Origin: Heterocephalus glaber
Lineage: Eukaryota > Chordata > Mammalia > Rodentia > Bathyergidae
Direction: 5' to 3'
DNA: 64,000 bases
NCBI RefSeq assembly: GCF_000247695.1
Contig: NW_004624801.1
Location: forward strand, 6,310,977 to 6,374,976
Shown: one piece after another, positions 1 to 12,072 of the stretch
How positions within the stretch are numbered: the first letter of the stretch is position 1
How the letters are laid out: each line of letters begins with the position of its first letter
The notes under the pieces: model-generated
What the model was told of the DNA's origin: nothing
Databases searched by the model: none
What the model saw: the letters and a program-made list of their open reading frames with translations, nothing else
Translations under genes and position numbers: made by a program

Positions 1-60
1 TCCTCCTGCCTCAGCTTCCCAGAGTGCTAGGATTGCAGGTGTGCCATCATCCCTGGCATT
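1..60 (-). repeat. B1-like SINE fragment
   Basis: Reverse B1 (7SL) head: CCTGCCTCAGCTTCCCAGAG and GATTGCAGGTGTG. Cut by the window edge. Confidence 0.75.
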
Positions 61-1487
61 TTTCTCCTCTTTATTATCAATTTAAATTTGCAGACCCCAC
101 CTTTAATCATGATCAGCCCAAGCACTGGGCAGGGAAACTTCAAATGCTTTTATTGAACAGAATAGGAGCTCAGACCATGCTCTCTAGGGTGAAAACCCAC
201 AGAAATTGTCCTGACTTCAACTCTGAGGGGACCACAGGGCAGCTGACACGGATCATGTGCCCGGTGCTGCTGCAACAATTCATGTTACACACATTAACTG
301 CACCTCTTTCTAGAAGTCCTGGCCCCGAACATGTTCCAGTGAATTCCATGAGGCCAACAGTAGGTAAAAGAGCAAAATAAGATAAAAAGGGAGGAGGGAC
401 AGAGAGGGTTCATCTTGATAAAACAGGAAAATGGAAAAGAGAAATGCAGGACAATGGTGAAGTGGGGGTAGGGAAGGTACAAAAAGACCTTGAATTGTCC
501 TACAACAAAAGCACAGGGAATACAGGGTAACCAAAGGGAAAGGAACCTGGAACTGAGGTGGGACTTGGCCTCTCCTCAAGGAATCCTTTCCGGCCCTGTC
601 TCACGACTCAACACTTCAGCAGGAGGAGGACAGCAGTGGGCGGGTGGTCAAGCTGGAGTGCCTAAGGCCGACCACTTCTAAGGCACACGGAAATGGTGGT
701 CACGGTCGGGGTCACAGTCACGGGGAGTGTCTGTGCACTGGTCTGTTCCAGGAGGTGGAGGTAGGGACTAAAACCAGTGCTGGAATGAATCAGACTAGAG
801 TTGCTTTCATTCAACACTGTGGGGCATTCTCTAGAAATAAAATTTGATCTTGAGAAGTTACTGTGAGTGCCCAAGGGGTGAGGAAATAGAATGTGTACAG
901 AGCAGTGTGAGTGCTCCCACCTGCCCATCCACCCGGACCCTGAGTGCCTTCCTGCCTCATCCACAGTTGGCTCCTATTTCACTAAGACGCTGGGGTCTAA
1001 CAGCCGAATTACTGGGCCAAGCATGGTTTGTGATTCCTGTTTGATCAGGGTCCTACTCTGTCAGGCACAGCAAGGAGTTGTGAATCTTGAACCTAAATAT
1101 TCTCAGGGAGAACAAATGCCATTTACTTCAACTTGTATTCAGCTTCTGCCACTTATCAGCAGTCTGATGCAGGGCAAGTTACTCAACCTCTCTGTTCCTA
1201 GTTTCCTCCTCTGAAATATGGGGCTAATAACAGCACCTCATTCACAGGGCTGCTGTAAGCACTAAGTAAAACATGGCATTTGAGTGCCTGGCACATGGTA
1301 AACAGCGTATAATGCTTGACTTGTTATCTTAAAAGTAGTACTCTACTACCCTTGTAATTCATAATCTTATGACCTGCTTTGGGGGACTTTCAAAAGAGGT
1401 CTAAGAATAGGGGAAGCATACATTCACACACAGGTAGATTCATTCTGCTCCTCCCGGAGGTCAGCAGGTGTGTATTAAAGAGGAATG

Positions 1488-1522
1488 AGGACCCAAGTTC
1501 GAGCCCCGGTACCAAAAGAAAG
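1488..1522 (+). repeat. ID SINE 3' fragment
   Basis: Only the B-box and tail half (AGTTCGAGCCCCGGTACC, A-rich tail) is preserved. Confidence 0.6.
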
Positions 1523-1625
1523 AGAGGAATGAAGTTTGTAAGTACCACTAGAAGAGACCGAAGAGTCAATCCTATAACCCACCTGATCATTCCCCACAAC
1601 ATCAGCAGTTAGGAATTCCTCACCT

Positions 1626-1780
1626 AATTGGGCTAGGGTGGTGGCGCATGCCTGTGATCCCAACATTGGGGTCTGTGGCAGGAGGATCACCATGAGTTCA
1701 AGGCCAGCCTGGGCTACACAGTGAATGTATGTCCAACCTAAACTACATATCAAGACCTCGTCTCAAAACAAACAAAAATT
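1626..1780 (+). repeat. B1-like SINE
   Basis: GTGGTGGCGCATGCCTGTGA, AAGGCCAGCCTGGGCTACA and a GTCTCAAAACAAAC tail. Confidence 0.85.
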
Positions 1781-2962
1781 AAGAATTCCTATGCTACTGA
1801 AACAACCTCCCGATAACACCTTTTACTTCCCAAGGTGCCTTTTTGGTGTGGCATCACACTGTGACACAGAGAAGTCATGTCCTAAAGGGATGGGGCTGGC
1901 TCTGCTTGATCCATAACAGAATGGTGTCTGCTAACAGCCAAGTGGTCATCCCAGGCATGACCTGGATACACTTCTAGCTATTCCTCTTCAGGGGCTAGAA
2001 AGATAGATCTTAGATTCACTGCAGAGTTGAGGCCGTGACTTGGCCAAGGCCACTCAGAGCAGGCGCCAGCCAAAACAGCACCCAAAGATTTTAATATCCA
2101 ATTGCAGTACAAAACACATACCACACCTCTGGCCAAAGTGCCCTTGAGTCAGGCAGGGACCAGACAGAGGCACCATTCCAGTGCAGAGGTCTACGAGTCA
2201 GAAGGGGGAAAATCAAGGGACAAGGAATGAAAATCACAGAACAGCTGTTAAGAGTCTCCAAGCTGTGATCCTATCGGAATACAATGCAATTAAGAAGCAC
2301 TTAGTCCTGCATCTTGGTTAACCTTACATAACTTCTCCCTATGACATCACTAGAACAATTGCTTTTAATGGGCCCAGAACCTGGACAAGGGAGACAGCCT
2401 TCTCAGGCTCTGACACTACACCTAAATAGCTTTCTTCGTGGAAATGCTGGCCTGAGCAGGAGCCAAAAATAAACTGAAAGCCAATTCCCGAGGGACTTGT
2501 CATCAAGGATGCTTCACACACAGCTTTACAAAGGCAGGGTGGTCACAGACAGCTTCAATTGAGAAGTATTCGGGAGAATGTTGCAGCAACTTAAAACGCC
2601 ATGCCTAAGAGGTAGGAAAGCAAATAAAAAGCACAAACAGGCCACCTCAGAAGGAAAGATGAACCTGAACTGACAGAGAGGGGTCCTGCTGTGCTTCTCA
2701 CAGAGCCGCTCTGTGGATTCGGGACAGGTGGAGACCAGGAGGACCCACCATGTCTAGCTGGGCTCAGGAAGGGGTAAGGAGCTGCCAACGTCTGGCTTTA
2801 TTCCAGTCTAACTCAAAGGATGATGAGCCATGAGGTGGGATGGCCTCTGCAGAGGACACCAGGGCCAGACGGGAGAAGTTTCAAGTGAACACAAATGGGC
2901 TATCCGGCCTCAGGGGCCTGGATACTGGGGAGAAAAAGGAGCCTGTAAGAGGAACTGGCCAC

Positions 2963-3168
2963 TGGTCTTTTGTGGCTTTTTTGACATTACTGGGGATTGA
3001 ACCCAGGATCTCCACACTAAGCTACACCACAGCCCTGTTAAATATTTTATTTTTATTTTGAGACAGGGGCTTACTAAGCCACTAACTTGCCCAATTGGGC
3101 TCAAACTTATGATCCTCCTGCCTCAGCCTCCCAGAGTGCTGGGATTACAGGCATTCATCATGCCTCAT
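2963..3168 (-). repeat. B4-type (B1-ID composite) SINE
   Basis: The reverse ID half (ACTGGGGATTGAACCCAGGA) is followed by a reverse B1 half (TCCCAGAGTGCTGGGATTAC). Confidence 0.85.
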
Positions 3169-3232
3169 TCACTTGCTTCTTTCAACATGTTCATAATGGG
3201 GCCATAATTCATATGTCTCACTACCAGGTGGC

Positions 3233-3388
3233 TTGAACCCCCAGTGGTACATGCATGACTGTCCCATGAGGCAACTTTTTATTAATTTTATTAGTAAAAA
3301 GATGGATAAAAGTCAATAGATCCATTTGTACCATCAGTGGTACAAACTGCCCCATGGGACAGTCGTGCATGTACCACTGGTGGTTTAA
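3233..3388. mobile_element. Palindromic TTAA-flanked MITE (piggyBac/MER85-like)
   Basis: The outer about 40 bp on each side are inverted copies with four or five mismatches; the shared core is CCAGTGGTACATGCA, GACTGTCCCATG, GGCA. The outermost bases are TTGA (3233-3236) on the left and TTAA (3385-3388) on the right, so the insert is about 148 bp. MER85 is a roughly 140 bp palindromic non-autonomous piggyBac element mobilised by a PGBD3-type transposase. Assignment to that family is inference from size, palindromy and TTAA. Confidence 0.5.
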
Positions 3389-3586
3389 GCTGGTGGGAAT
3401 GTGTTAGGTCTTAAAGGAGCTCAATCTTGGCTACTGGGACCTTCAGGAATAGGACCATACATTCCATAGCTTCGTGAAAGAACAATTTTATTTCTGCTGC
3501 ACATTTTCATGGAGGAGGCAGTAAAGGTACTTGCTGCCCCATCTCTTCACCTCTCTTTGTAAATATGTTCATTAAAAAATTAAGAG

Positions 3587-3752
3587 ACTTGGCTATTGTG
3601 GGTTTCCTCACTGTAGCCTGCCCTGTGTCCTCCAGGGTATACTTCTATTCTGGTTTTTCTTCTTTTACTCAGCCCAAGCTCACTCTGCTGAGCCAGTTTC
3701 TCCCTCACCCTTTGCTCTTACTCTTTCAAATAAACTCTGCTACCATTAACAA
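3587..3752 (+). repeat. Possible LTR 3' end or old retroposon fragment
   Basis: Pyrimidine-rich sequence ending TTTCAAATAAACTCTGCTACC resembles the polyadenylation region of an LTR. The preceding AAAAAATTAAGAGAC recurs after the ID pair as AAAAATTGAGAGAC at about 3950, suggesting a target duplication around the whole block. Confidence 0.25.
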
Positions 3753-3762
3753 AAAATTAAGG

Positions 3763-3863
3763 TGGGGCCGGGGATTTAGCTCAGTGGTTTCGATGCCTGC
3801 TGCACAAGCGCATGGACCCGAGTTCAATCCCCAGTACCAAAAAAAAAAAAAAAAAAAAAAAAA
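3763..3863 (+). repeat. ID-type SINE
   Basis: tRNA-like A box (TTTAGCTCAGTGGTT) and B box (GAGTTCAATCC), GTACC end and a long A tail. It is the first of a head-to-tail pair. Confidence 0.9.
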
Positions 3864-3866
3864 TTA

Positions 3867-3956
3867 AGGGCCGGGGATTTAGCTCAGTGGTTCCGCCACC
3901 TCCCTTGCAAGCACAAGGTCCTGAGTTCGATCCCCGGTACCAAAAAAAAAAAAAAA
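3867..3956 (+). repeat. ID-type SINE
   Basis: Second of the pair, separated by only a few bases (TTAA-containing) from the previous tail. It was probably inserted into or next to the older A tail. Confidence 0.9.
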
Positions 3957-5999
3957 TTGAGAGACTAATACTAAACCTTTATTCATGACCCTTCAATTTA
4001 AAATGAAAACTATAAAAAATACTCTGGGGCCTGCCTAAGAAATACTCCACATTAAATGGACACGATTAAAAAGATTCCAATAAAATAAAACAGAAAGGTT
4101 CCAATAGGTGGCAGCTTAAAAAAAAAAGATAAAAGTTTCTCAAAACTGTCACATTATTCTATCAATAACTGGGATTCTTAACTAGACTAGCGATGAGTAG
4201 GAATAAGAACCTAAATGGTCAGTCTTGGTCTAATGGTCTTAGGTTACAGCACACTATCACCTTGATGGAAGATATAAGGAGCAGGAGGTGAGGGGGCAAC
4301 TTCCCCTATACCACACTGCGGGAAGGTCCCAGGGCCCATGCTACCACCGTTATCAATGTCCAGAAGCAAAGCAGGGGACATTCAGCTGACCAGGGCCACA
4401 TATGCCCATAGCTCATGGTAACAGACAGCTATCACGTACTGAACAGCCCCCCCCCCCCAAAACCTAACCCATTCTCAGGTGCTTAAAAACTAGGTCCTGC
4501 AACTACAACTGGGTGCTACATTCTACCACCTCCTTGGAATTGCTCTAGAAGCTGTAAAAACTACAATGGCAAAGAAAACACCACAACAAAAGCCACAGAA
4601 TGGGTTCCAAAAAACTTGAACTGAGTCTCCAAAGGGCAGCTTCAAAATCCATCTGAGCTGATGCCTTAAAGACATTTAACTCCAAAACAAGTATTTTAAG
4701 TTTTTAAGTCAAACTTTATATGATTACAGATGGTGGGGGAGGCAGACAGAGCATGACTGTAAACAAACGTAACCACCAAAGTCATGATGAACAGGAACAA
4801 CAACTGATAAACATGGCAGCTCCCAGGGTGCCCTGGGCCTGCCTCCCTGAGTCCTAGGGCAGGAGGCTGAGGCACACAGGACATGGGACACCAGAGTCAA
4901 AGGAGTAGCATTTCAAAAGCCACAAGCCTGGAGATTTTTTAAAACTCACAGATATTCACTAGCAACCATCTGTTGTGGATGCACATAGTACAAGAAGCAA
5001 TAACCATCTTTTCCAACACAATATTGGTGGTAATTTTTAACAAGCATTCTGCTGAAAAATGTAGTATTTCCCAAATGAACTCATAATTTTCTTCAAGCAG
5101 TTCCCAGTTTGCATTTCTCCTCGGGGAAGTGGAGTACTGTATGTGGATTTGTGGCTGGGAACCCATGTGTATTAGTGAGAAAGAGACCCTGCTGGTATCA
5201 GGAGTCACTTCTGCACTAAGAAAAGGATCACAGCGTCTTCTTGGGAGTCCTGTCCAAGCCTCCCCAACAGATGCCCTTTGTAGTGTGGCATGAGGCCACA
5301 CTATTGCTCTGTCGCCTTTGTCTCTCAGTGTGAGAAACCCAGGTTAACTTCTAAAGTGTCTTCCTTGAAATCAGACTTCACCTCCCAGGGACCTGAAACA
5401 GTATAGGCCTGATTTGTGCTTAGAAATGGTTTCCTGAAGGGGGAAGGCAGGAGGGGAAGAGGTGTGTTACTGAGGTGTGTGTGTATGTGTGTGAATCACT
5501 GATAGGAATTCACATTCATGAAAACAAGCCACAGAACCAATCTTGGTGTTTCAGGTTTATGATGATAAAACCCTTTTTTCTGGAAAACTGCTATATTCAC
5601 CAGCCTCATCCCAATATACCATGAAAGTCTGGTATTTACTTAACAGCCTCACTCTGGTCAAGAATAACCCTGAAGGTTTCCACACTGGTCAGTCGCCTCT
5701 AGCCATCGTTCTTAATTTTTTTTTTTCAAGAAGTCCAAATACACTCAAGACTCATCATCAATCCCTGTCGAAGCTGTCACAATCTTCCCCAGTACTATTA
5801 ATATCGTGGCTCCGATTGTTAATGATTTTTACTCAAAGTTAGCCACAGGAATCAAAATGAGACTGCAAGGTAAAACAAAAAGGGGTTGGGTTCCTTTACC
5901 ATCATGCATTCTGCAATCTAGTCAACTTTTTCAGGTTTTCTGTTTTCTTCTCTCATGTCGGCTGGGATGTTCACCTCTATCTTTGTTTTGGAATGCCCA

Positions 6000-7020
6000 T
6001 AATCCCTCCCTGCCTGCACGGACCCGGCAAGGCCTTCCTTTCCGGATGCACAATGCAGCACCGAGCTCCTCGGGAGTCAGCAGAACGCCGCACTGGTGTA
6101 ATGCCGAACACGCCTCGCCTCGGCGCTGGGGAAGTCCCCACGGGCGTCTGTCCACGACTATCACCCCGAGGCCGTCACCACAACATAGCACGGCTGGCAA
6201 GACCCCTCCCCCTCAAGCCAGGAAGCCCAGGACCGGTCCCAGGCCAGCGACGCCGGCTGGCGTGTGCGCCCGGGCTGGCGCAATGACTGTGCACCGAGCA
6301 CCCTCTGCCGAGGCTGTGCTCTCACCGCGGCACTGCAGTGGCACCGCGGCGGGCACAGCCTCCCTCCCGCACTCCCGCCCGGCCGCACCTTGGTCTCCTT
6401 CACGTGCTGCTTGACGCCCTCCGGGTACCACTGGACGCGCACGTAGCCGCGGCGCAGCGGGCTGGCCCGGCCCTCCTCGTGGCCCGCGCCCCCGGCCTCC
6501 GAGCAGCCCGAGCTGCCGCGGCCCTCCTCCTCGCCCTCGGAGTCCGAGTCCTCGCCGTGGATGAGGCGCACCAACCCGAAGTGCACCGAGCCGCGGTAAC
6601 GACCCGACACCAGGTCGTGGGAGAAGAGCAGGCGCTGCGAGCCGGCTTCGGGGCCAGAGTCCGAGGACGGCCCGGAGGCCGAGTCCGAGGCTGGCGCAGC
6701 CGCTGGGACCTGGGCCAGGGTCGGGGCGGGGGCTGCGGCCCGCGCTGGGGCCGCCTCTGGAGCTAGGGCCTGGACGGGAGCGGGAGCCAGGGGCCCGGGG
6801 GCTGCGGGGTCCGCCATAGCTGCTCTGCTGGAGTCTCGGGCGGCGGCGGCAGAAGAGGTGGGGGCGGGGCCAACGGCCTGGGGGCGGGGCGGCGGCGCGC
6901 TGACGTAACCCTACGTGCAGCCGTCGTCAGGGTACCGGGATGCGGTTGCTAGGAGCCGCCGCCTCGTCGCTAGGGGACGCTGAAGATGCTGGGGCGGGTC
7001 CGAGGGGGGGGGCCCAGGTC
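6000..7020 (-). promoter_or_regulatory. UBE2O: UBE2O CpG-island promoter
   Basis: A dense CpG and GC-box region covers exon 1 and the upstream 200 bp, with several GGGGCGGGG boxes at about 6861-6892. A CRE-like TGACGTAA sits at 6901-6908 and a second ACGT core follows at 6913. No TATA box is evident, which is typical of a housekeeping promoter. The transcription start cannot be fixed from sequence alone; the 5' UTR probably begins within about 100 bp upstream of the ATG at 6817. Confidence 0.7.
6389..6817 (-). CDS. UBE2O: UBE2O exon 1 (N-terminal 143 codons)
   Basis: First coding exon of the large E2/E3 hybrid ubiquitin-conjugating enzyme UBE2O (about 1290 aa in human), which ubiquitinates unassembled or basic clients such as orphan globin and ribosomal proteins. 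The ATG at 6817 opens MADPAAPGPLAPAPVQA, an Ala/Pro-rich low-complexity leader. It is followed by an acidic/serine stretch (DSDSEGEEEGRGSSG) and the start of the first conserved SH3-like region (LLFSHDLVSGRYRGSVHFG, RRGYVRVQWYPEGVKQHVKE). The last codon is AAG (Lys143), followed by a GTGCGG donor at 6388-6387. The UBC catalytic domain is encoded far downstream and is outside the window. The exon is intact. It lies in a CpG island and diverges from AANAT. Identification rests on near-identity with the remembered human N-terminus; the proline/alanine leader is the only variable part. Confidence 0.96.
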
Positions 7021-7561
7021 CTAGGGAATAAAAGCTAAGAGGGTGGGAAGGGGCGGGGACCCAGGGGAGGAAGTGGAGTGGTCACAGAGGAAAAGGGGAG
7101 TGGCCAAGGTGGGGCGGAGGATGGTCCTCAGGCTGTCAACAACTTTTAATAAGCTCCTTTGGCGCCCCAGCCAGGTGCTAGGCACTGCGAGGGTTACGGA
7201 AGAAGATACTGTCCCTGTCCTCTAGGCGTTTACAGTCTAGTTGGGGAGACAAAACAAATACGTGTTACATAACTGAAAAAGCAACTCCAGGCAGCTTGTA
7301 AGCAAGACTATGATAGGTACAGCGCATACATGGAGTGCATCATACTAGGAATTCCAAGCAATTAGCTATTTGACAGGTCAGAAGGTCATATCCCCTTAGG
7401 GTTTGGTCCAGGAGCTGATGAACGAGGCCCAGTGAAAAGTAAGAAAGAAAAGCAAGTGTCTGTGGCTCCAATGGTTTAGCTTTAAATCCACATAGATGAG
7501 TTCAAATTGCTGTGAGACCTATGCATGGAAAGAGGTAGAATATGAAGTGAAGAGCGGGCGG

Positions 7562-7862
7562 GCTGGGTGTGGTGGTCTATGCCTGTATTTCAGCACTTTG
7601 GGAGGCTGTGGCAGGAAGATCCCAAGTTCAAGCACAGCCTGGGCAGTTTTAGCGACTTAGCAAGATCCTGTCTACTGCATCTTTTTTTTTTTTTTTGGTA
7701 CCGGGGATCGAACTCGGGTCCTTGCGCTTGCGCAGCAGGCAGCGAAAGCACTGAGCTAAATCCCTGGCCCGCAAGATCCCGTCTAAAAATATATATATAT
7801 ATGTTTAAAAAGGGCTGGAGATGCTGTTCAGTGCAAAGGTCCTGAATTCAATCCCTAGTAGA
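7562..7862 (+). repeat. B4-type SINE, split by an ID
   Basis: B1 half from GGCTGGGTGTGGTGGTC to GATCCTGTCT, then the nested ID, then the ID-like tail half ending CAATCCCTAGTAG and an A run. Confidence 0.85.
7681..7770 (-). repeat. ID-type SINE nested in a B4 SINE
   Basis: Reverse-strand ID with its T run first. It splits a B4 element. The target duplication GCAAGATCCTGTCT / GCAAGATCCCGTCT lies at 7660 and 7771. Confidence 0.9.
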
Positions 7863-8943
7863 AAAAAAGTAAGAGCCATGGATTCTAATTTTTGGCATTG
7901 TCACTTACTAATCTATAAACGTAGGCAAGCAGAGTAACTTCGTTTCACCTCAGTTTTCTCATCTGTAAAATAGGGTTGATGATAGCTGCACCTGTATCAT
8001 TGGGTAGCTAGAAGGATTAGATGAAGTAGAACAGTGCCTGGCATATCACTCCCTCAATAAAGCTTAAGTGTTATTGTAATATTTCAGAATCCCCTGGTTA
8101 GACTAAATTTCAGCCTGGCAGAAATTATTCAGTTACACTTAAGGTCTGCTCCATATTGCCATTTGAAAATATAAATAGCAATTCTGCTAATTTAATGTGT
8201 CACTTAGTAAGTTCTGAAAGATTTAGATACTTTCTCAGAGGAAAGATTCATAATGGGTTGTTCAGGAGAAATAAAGAATATTCAATACTTTCTCAGTCAG
8301 AATCATTTTTTCTACATTTTTCTGCAAGACTATCAATAACATTGGCAAGGTGATTAGATGTTACAGTATTTAGGGTCTTCACAAAACCAGAACCTTGCTC
8401 TCTGGGTAACTGACAGGCTGCTGGGGATTGAGAATAACACTCTTGGAAAAAATGAAAAGAATACACACAAAGCACAGGGGGCAGACTGGGTACAAAAGAT
8501 GCCCTGGACCAAGTACGTATAGATCATTGATATAATATTGGGCTCAGACAGGTTTTTGAATGGACTCAAATCTTAGAAAATTCATACACTAAGTATAGAA
8601 AAGCAAAACTGGGGCTAAAAGCTGAAGGGGAATTGGGATGCAATTAGAGGGAAGCTGAGTTCTCAAGTCATGGCCTTGGCCTTCCCATCCTAGACCACAG
8701 TGCAGAATGGCCACTTGGAACCATTGCTGTAAGGATGAAGATCTGCAGATCCCCGTTCCCTCCCCAACGATGGGGGAGATTAAGCAGGTGTAACTGTAGC
8801 TTCTGTTCCACCTCCCATCCCCCTTAGTCCCATTTCTTTGGCCTCTGATAACCTAACATTTACCAAGCACATATTATAGATCAGGCATTGTGCCTGAATC
8901 TTTTACATACATTATCTTGTTTGTTATCACAATCATACACATA

Positions 8944-9076
8944 ACCTTATTTTTTTTTGGTTTTGTGTTTTGAGATAGGGTCTCACTGGTCCAGGCTGGT
9001 CTTGAGCTCATTATGGAGCCCAGGCTGGCCTCAAACCTGCACTAACCCTCCTGCCCCAGCCTCTCACATAGCCATT
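8944..9076 (-). repeat. B1-like SINE
   Basis: Reverse B1 dimer-like sequence (GATAGGGTCTCACTG, CAGGCTGGCCTCAAAC). Confidence 0.75.
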
Positions 9077-11989
9077 GTTAACCTCATTTTACCAACACAA
9101 GACCCAAGGAATTCAGTGCCCAAGGTCACAGGTAGCAGACTCTAAGAACTGGGGATTCTCTAGTGATGCTGTTTCTCCAGACTCCCCAGAAGGGCTCCTG
9201 ACTGCAGGGACCGTCCATGTGTCACATGTCCCCGAGGGCTGGGATACACAAATAGAATGAAGGGGCAGGGTAGGCCCCAGATCTGTGTTTGATGTCAAAA
9301 ATCCAAAAACTTCTACTCGGGCATATCTCTGTGTTGGTTGTTTTAATATAAAAAAAAAAAGAATATCCTTTCCTCCTTAATCTGAGTGAAATTGGCCTTC
9401 CAGGAAGACGTGCCATGTTTATTCTGAGGCTTCTTGTAATAATGGCTAATAATAGCTACTACTAATTGAGCTGTAACTTCATGCCAAGTACTATACTAAG
9501 TATTTTACATAGATTATCAGGAACCTGCCAGGTGGGAGTGAGAGTCCTCGATTTCAAATGCCCATCCTTCCCTCACTACACTGCTGAGCTGTGCCTTATG
9601 CTGTATGTGTGTGCTGCCCTGCCTAGTACACTACTGGAGCTCAGTACTGTGTCATCTTACTGGGGGGCAAGGGCTTGAGATTTACACTGCCCTTCAGTGG
9701 CCCCCCTGTTCCCCATCAAGTTGAAGCCACCTGGGGAGAAGAGCACTCTTGGACGCTCTCCTGTGTGTGCAATCTCCAGGCCCCTTTAATGGCCACCCCG
9801 CTTTGAGCTACATCGAGCCATGCTGGAGAGAGAGCCCCTGCAAGGTCTCCCACCTCCACCACCTTATGGTGTCTTTGGGGACCTCAGATCTGAAGTGTTC
9901 CAGACAAGGCCTGGGGCTTGACTCCTTGCCAGACCCTGCACCCCCAGCCACAGTCCTGCACACCCTAGCTGGCTGGTAAGAGTGAGTAGGGATGGAAGCA
10001 GCTCCTTAGTTTTTATGTTCAGCACTGTTGAGATACAGGAAGGAGAAAAAGACTTCATTCCATAATGAACAAACCCCTCCTCTCATGGCCCAAAAACCCA
10101 ACTCATAGAGGGGAGAATTTCACTTATTTACAATGTGCCTGCCAGACACACAGCCACTCCGGCCTCTCTCCTTCCTGTAGGAGTGGGGTGGGGTGGGAGT
10201 GGTCTGTACTCTGGGGCAGCAGAGCCAGCAGCCAAGCAGCTGATCTGGGGGAAGCAGGCCTGTCTCTTCCCTATCTTAATCGGCCAGGGGACCTCTCTCC
10301 GGAGGGCCCCACACTGCCCCCTGGGGAGCTTTGGGCTCTACACACCTCACTGTGCCAGCAGGTCCAGGCTGGCCCAAAGAGCAACTCCATCCCAGACCAA
10401 GTGGGGGCTCTAGAAGGCACCTGGGACTTGAGCTGGGAGGGATAGGGTAGAAGGGGAGCCTCCCACACCTTTCTCTGGCTAGCTGGAAAAATGCCTCCCT
10501 CCAAGACTCACTGAGGGTCACTCAAAACTCACGGGCTTTTGAAGTTAAAAGGACCCTTCATGCTCCTGAAACCTCACTGGGCCTTGCCCTCCTGCCCTGG
10601 GAGAAGCACCAGTCTGCCTGAGGACACTGTGCAGCTCACTCGGGAACAAGACCTAGACCAGCCAGCCCTCGGCCTCTCTTACTCCTGCCGTGAGGATGGG
10701 CACTGCCCAGCAGCTGCAACCCCACTGGGGCAGTGGGAAAAGGTGGAACATGAGAGAGTCCGGGATTGGCAGGCTCCTTCTCCCTGAAGACCTAGGGGAA
10801 GGACACAGCGAGTCTGTTGCACCTGCTCGACTAGAGCTGCTCGTTTGACCTTGCTGCCCACCTTGTTCGCTGCCACCTCTCCAGTAACCAGGCCAGGGCC
10901 CTCTCCTTCGCATTGCCTCATGGGCGCTTCCTGGACGTGAGCAGCCTGAGGGCAGAGTGGACTCATCATCTCCTCCCTGAATGGTTTCTTCTCCCAGAGT
11001 CCTCATTCTGGCCAACAGCAGTGTCCCCTCTCTGGATACCAAGCTGATTACTTGAGGTTCAGCCCTTACCCTCAAGCTCCACACGCAATCGAAGGCCGGG
11101 CCTGGGCATCCCATGGATGTCCTGACACGCAGTCCTAACCCCCTTCAGGTCTAACAAACTTCTCCCCGCTGCCCATCCAGCTGGGCTGCTGATGGCTCCT
11201 AGCTGCGTCCTTCTCCAAGGACTGACTGCCCTTGGCTGAGAGAGGACACCCTAGCTCTCGCCTAGACTGAGGACATCTGTGAAGGGCCACCCAGCCTCAG
11301 CATTCCTCCGGGGATCAGCTGAGGCCTCTGCTGCAGCTCAGGGCCTCATCTCAGACCAGCTTCTCCCTGTGTCCACTTCTGCCACTTCTCTCCCTCACCA
11401 GTGTTGATAGGTGGATTCTGCCCAACCAACTTTCTCCGCACAGATCCCAGAGGCCAACGATCTGCTTCCTGGGGAATCTGACCTGTGTGGCAGTTGGTGC
11501 CAGCAGGGCTGGGAAACAGATTCTGGATGGGATTTTGGAGCTGGGTGACCACTTGGCAATGAGGATCAGTCCCCAGTGGCAGGTGCAGTGTGGTGGCCCT
11601 GGTGCACTCCACTGTGACCTGCTGGTGGCAGGTGGGTATGGGCTGCAAGTGGAAGGAAAGGCAGTGGTGGGTGTCAAATCTCAGTGTGGGAGAGGCAAGG
11701 GGCACACAGTAACTGGAAGGAGTAGGGAATCGGGTTGCTGCTGTTGGGAGCAGTGGCTGTAGCATAGAGAGACAGTAAAAGCCTGTGGGTAATGAGTGGC
11801 CAAAGAAAGTAAAGTGTAAAAGCCACAGGGTCGCCATGGCAGCCATACCCCCTGGAGTTTGGAAATGGGAGAGTTGAGCGTCAGATTCCTAACTTCATCA
11901 GAATTAATTGTTAATTCTTTTTTTTTAATTGTTAATTCTTATGGCTGGGAGAAGTGGGACTCTGACACGCACTCAAAAGTCTCCAAGTG

Positions 11990-12072
11990 GGGCGGGGAAT
12001 TTAGCTCAGTGGTTCCACTGCCTGCCTCGCAAGCACAAGGTCCCAAGTTTGATCCTTGGTACCAAAAAAAAA
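11990..12072 (+). repeat. ID-type SINE
   Basis: Full ID flanked by AAAGTCTCCAAGTG / AAAGTCTTCAAGTG target duplications. Confidence 0.9.

Larger units (their letters stand above)
1..6386 (-). other. UBE2O: UBE2O intron 1 (partial)
   Basis: Everything left of the UBE2O exon 1 donor lies in its first intron, which is long in other mammals, so the missing downstream exons fall outside the window. No conserved coding segment is visible. It holds B1/B4-type SINEs (1-60, 1626-1780, 2963-3168), ID SINEs (1488, 3763, 3867), a palindromic element (3233-3388), a poly-C run at 4447-4458 and otherwise unique AT-rich sequence. The ORFs seen here are short and lack recognisable domains. Confidence 0.7.
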
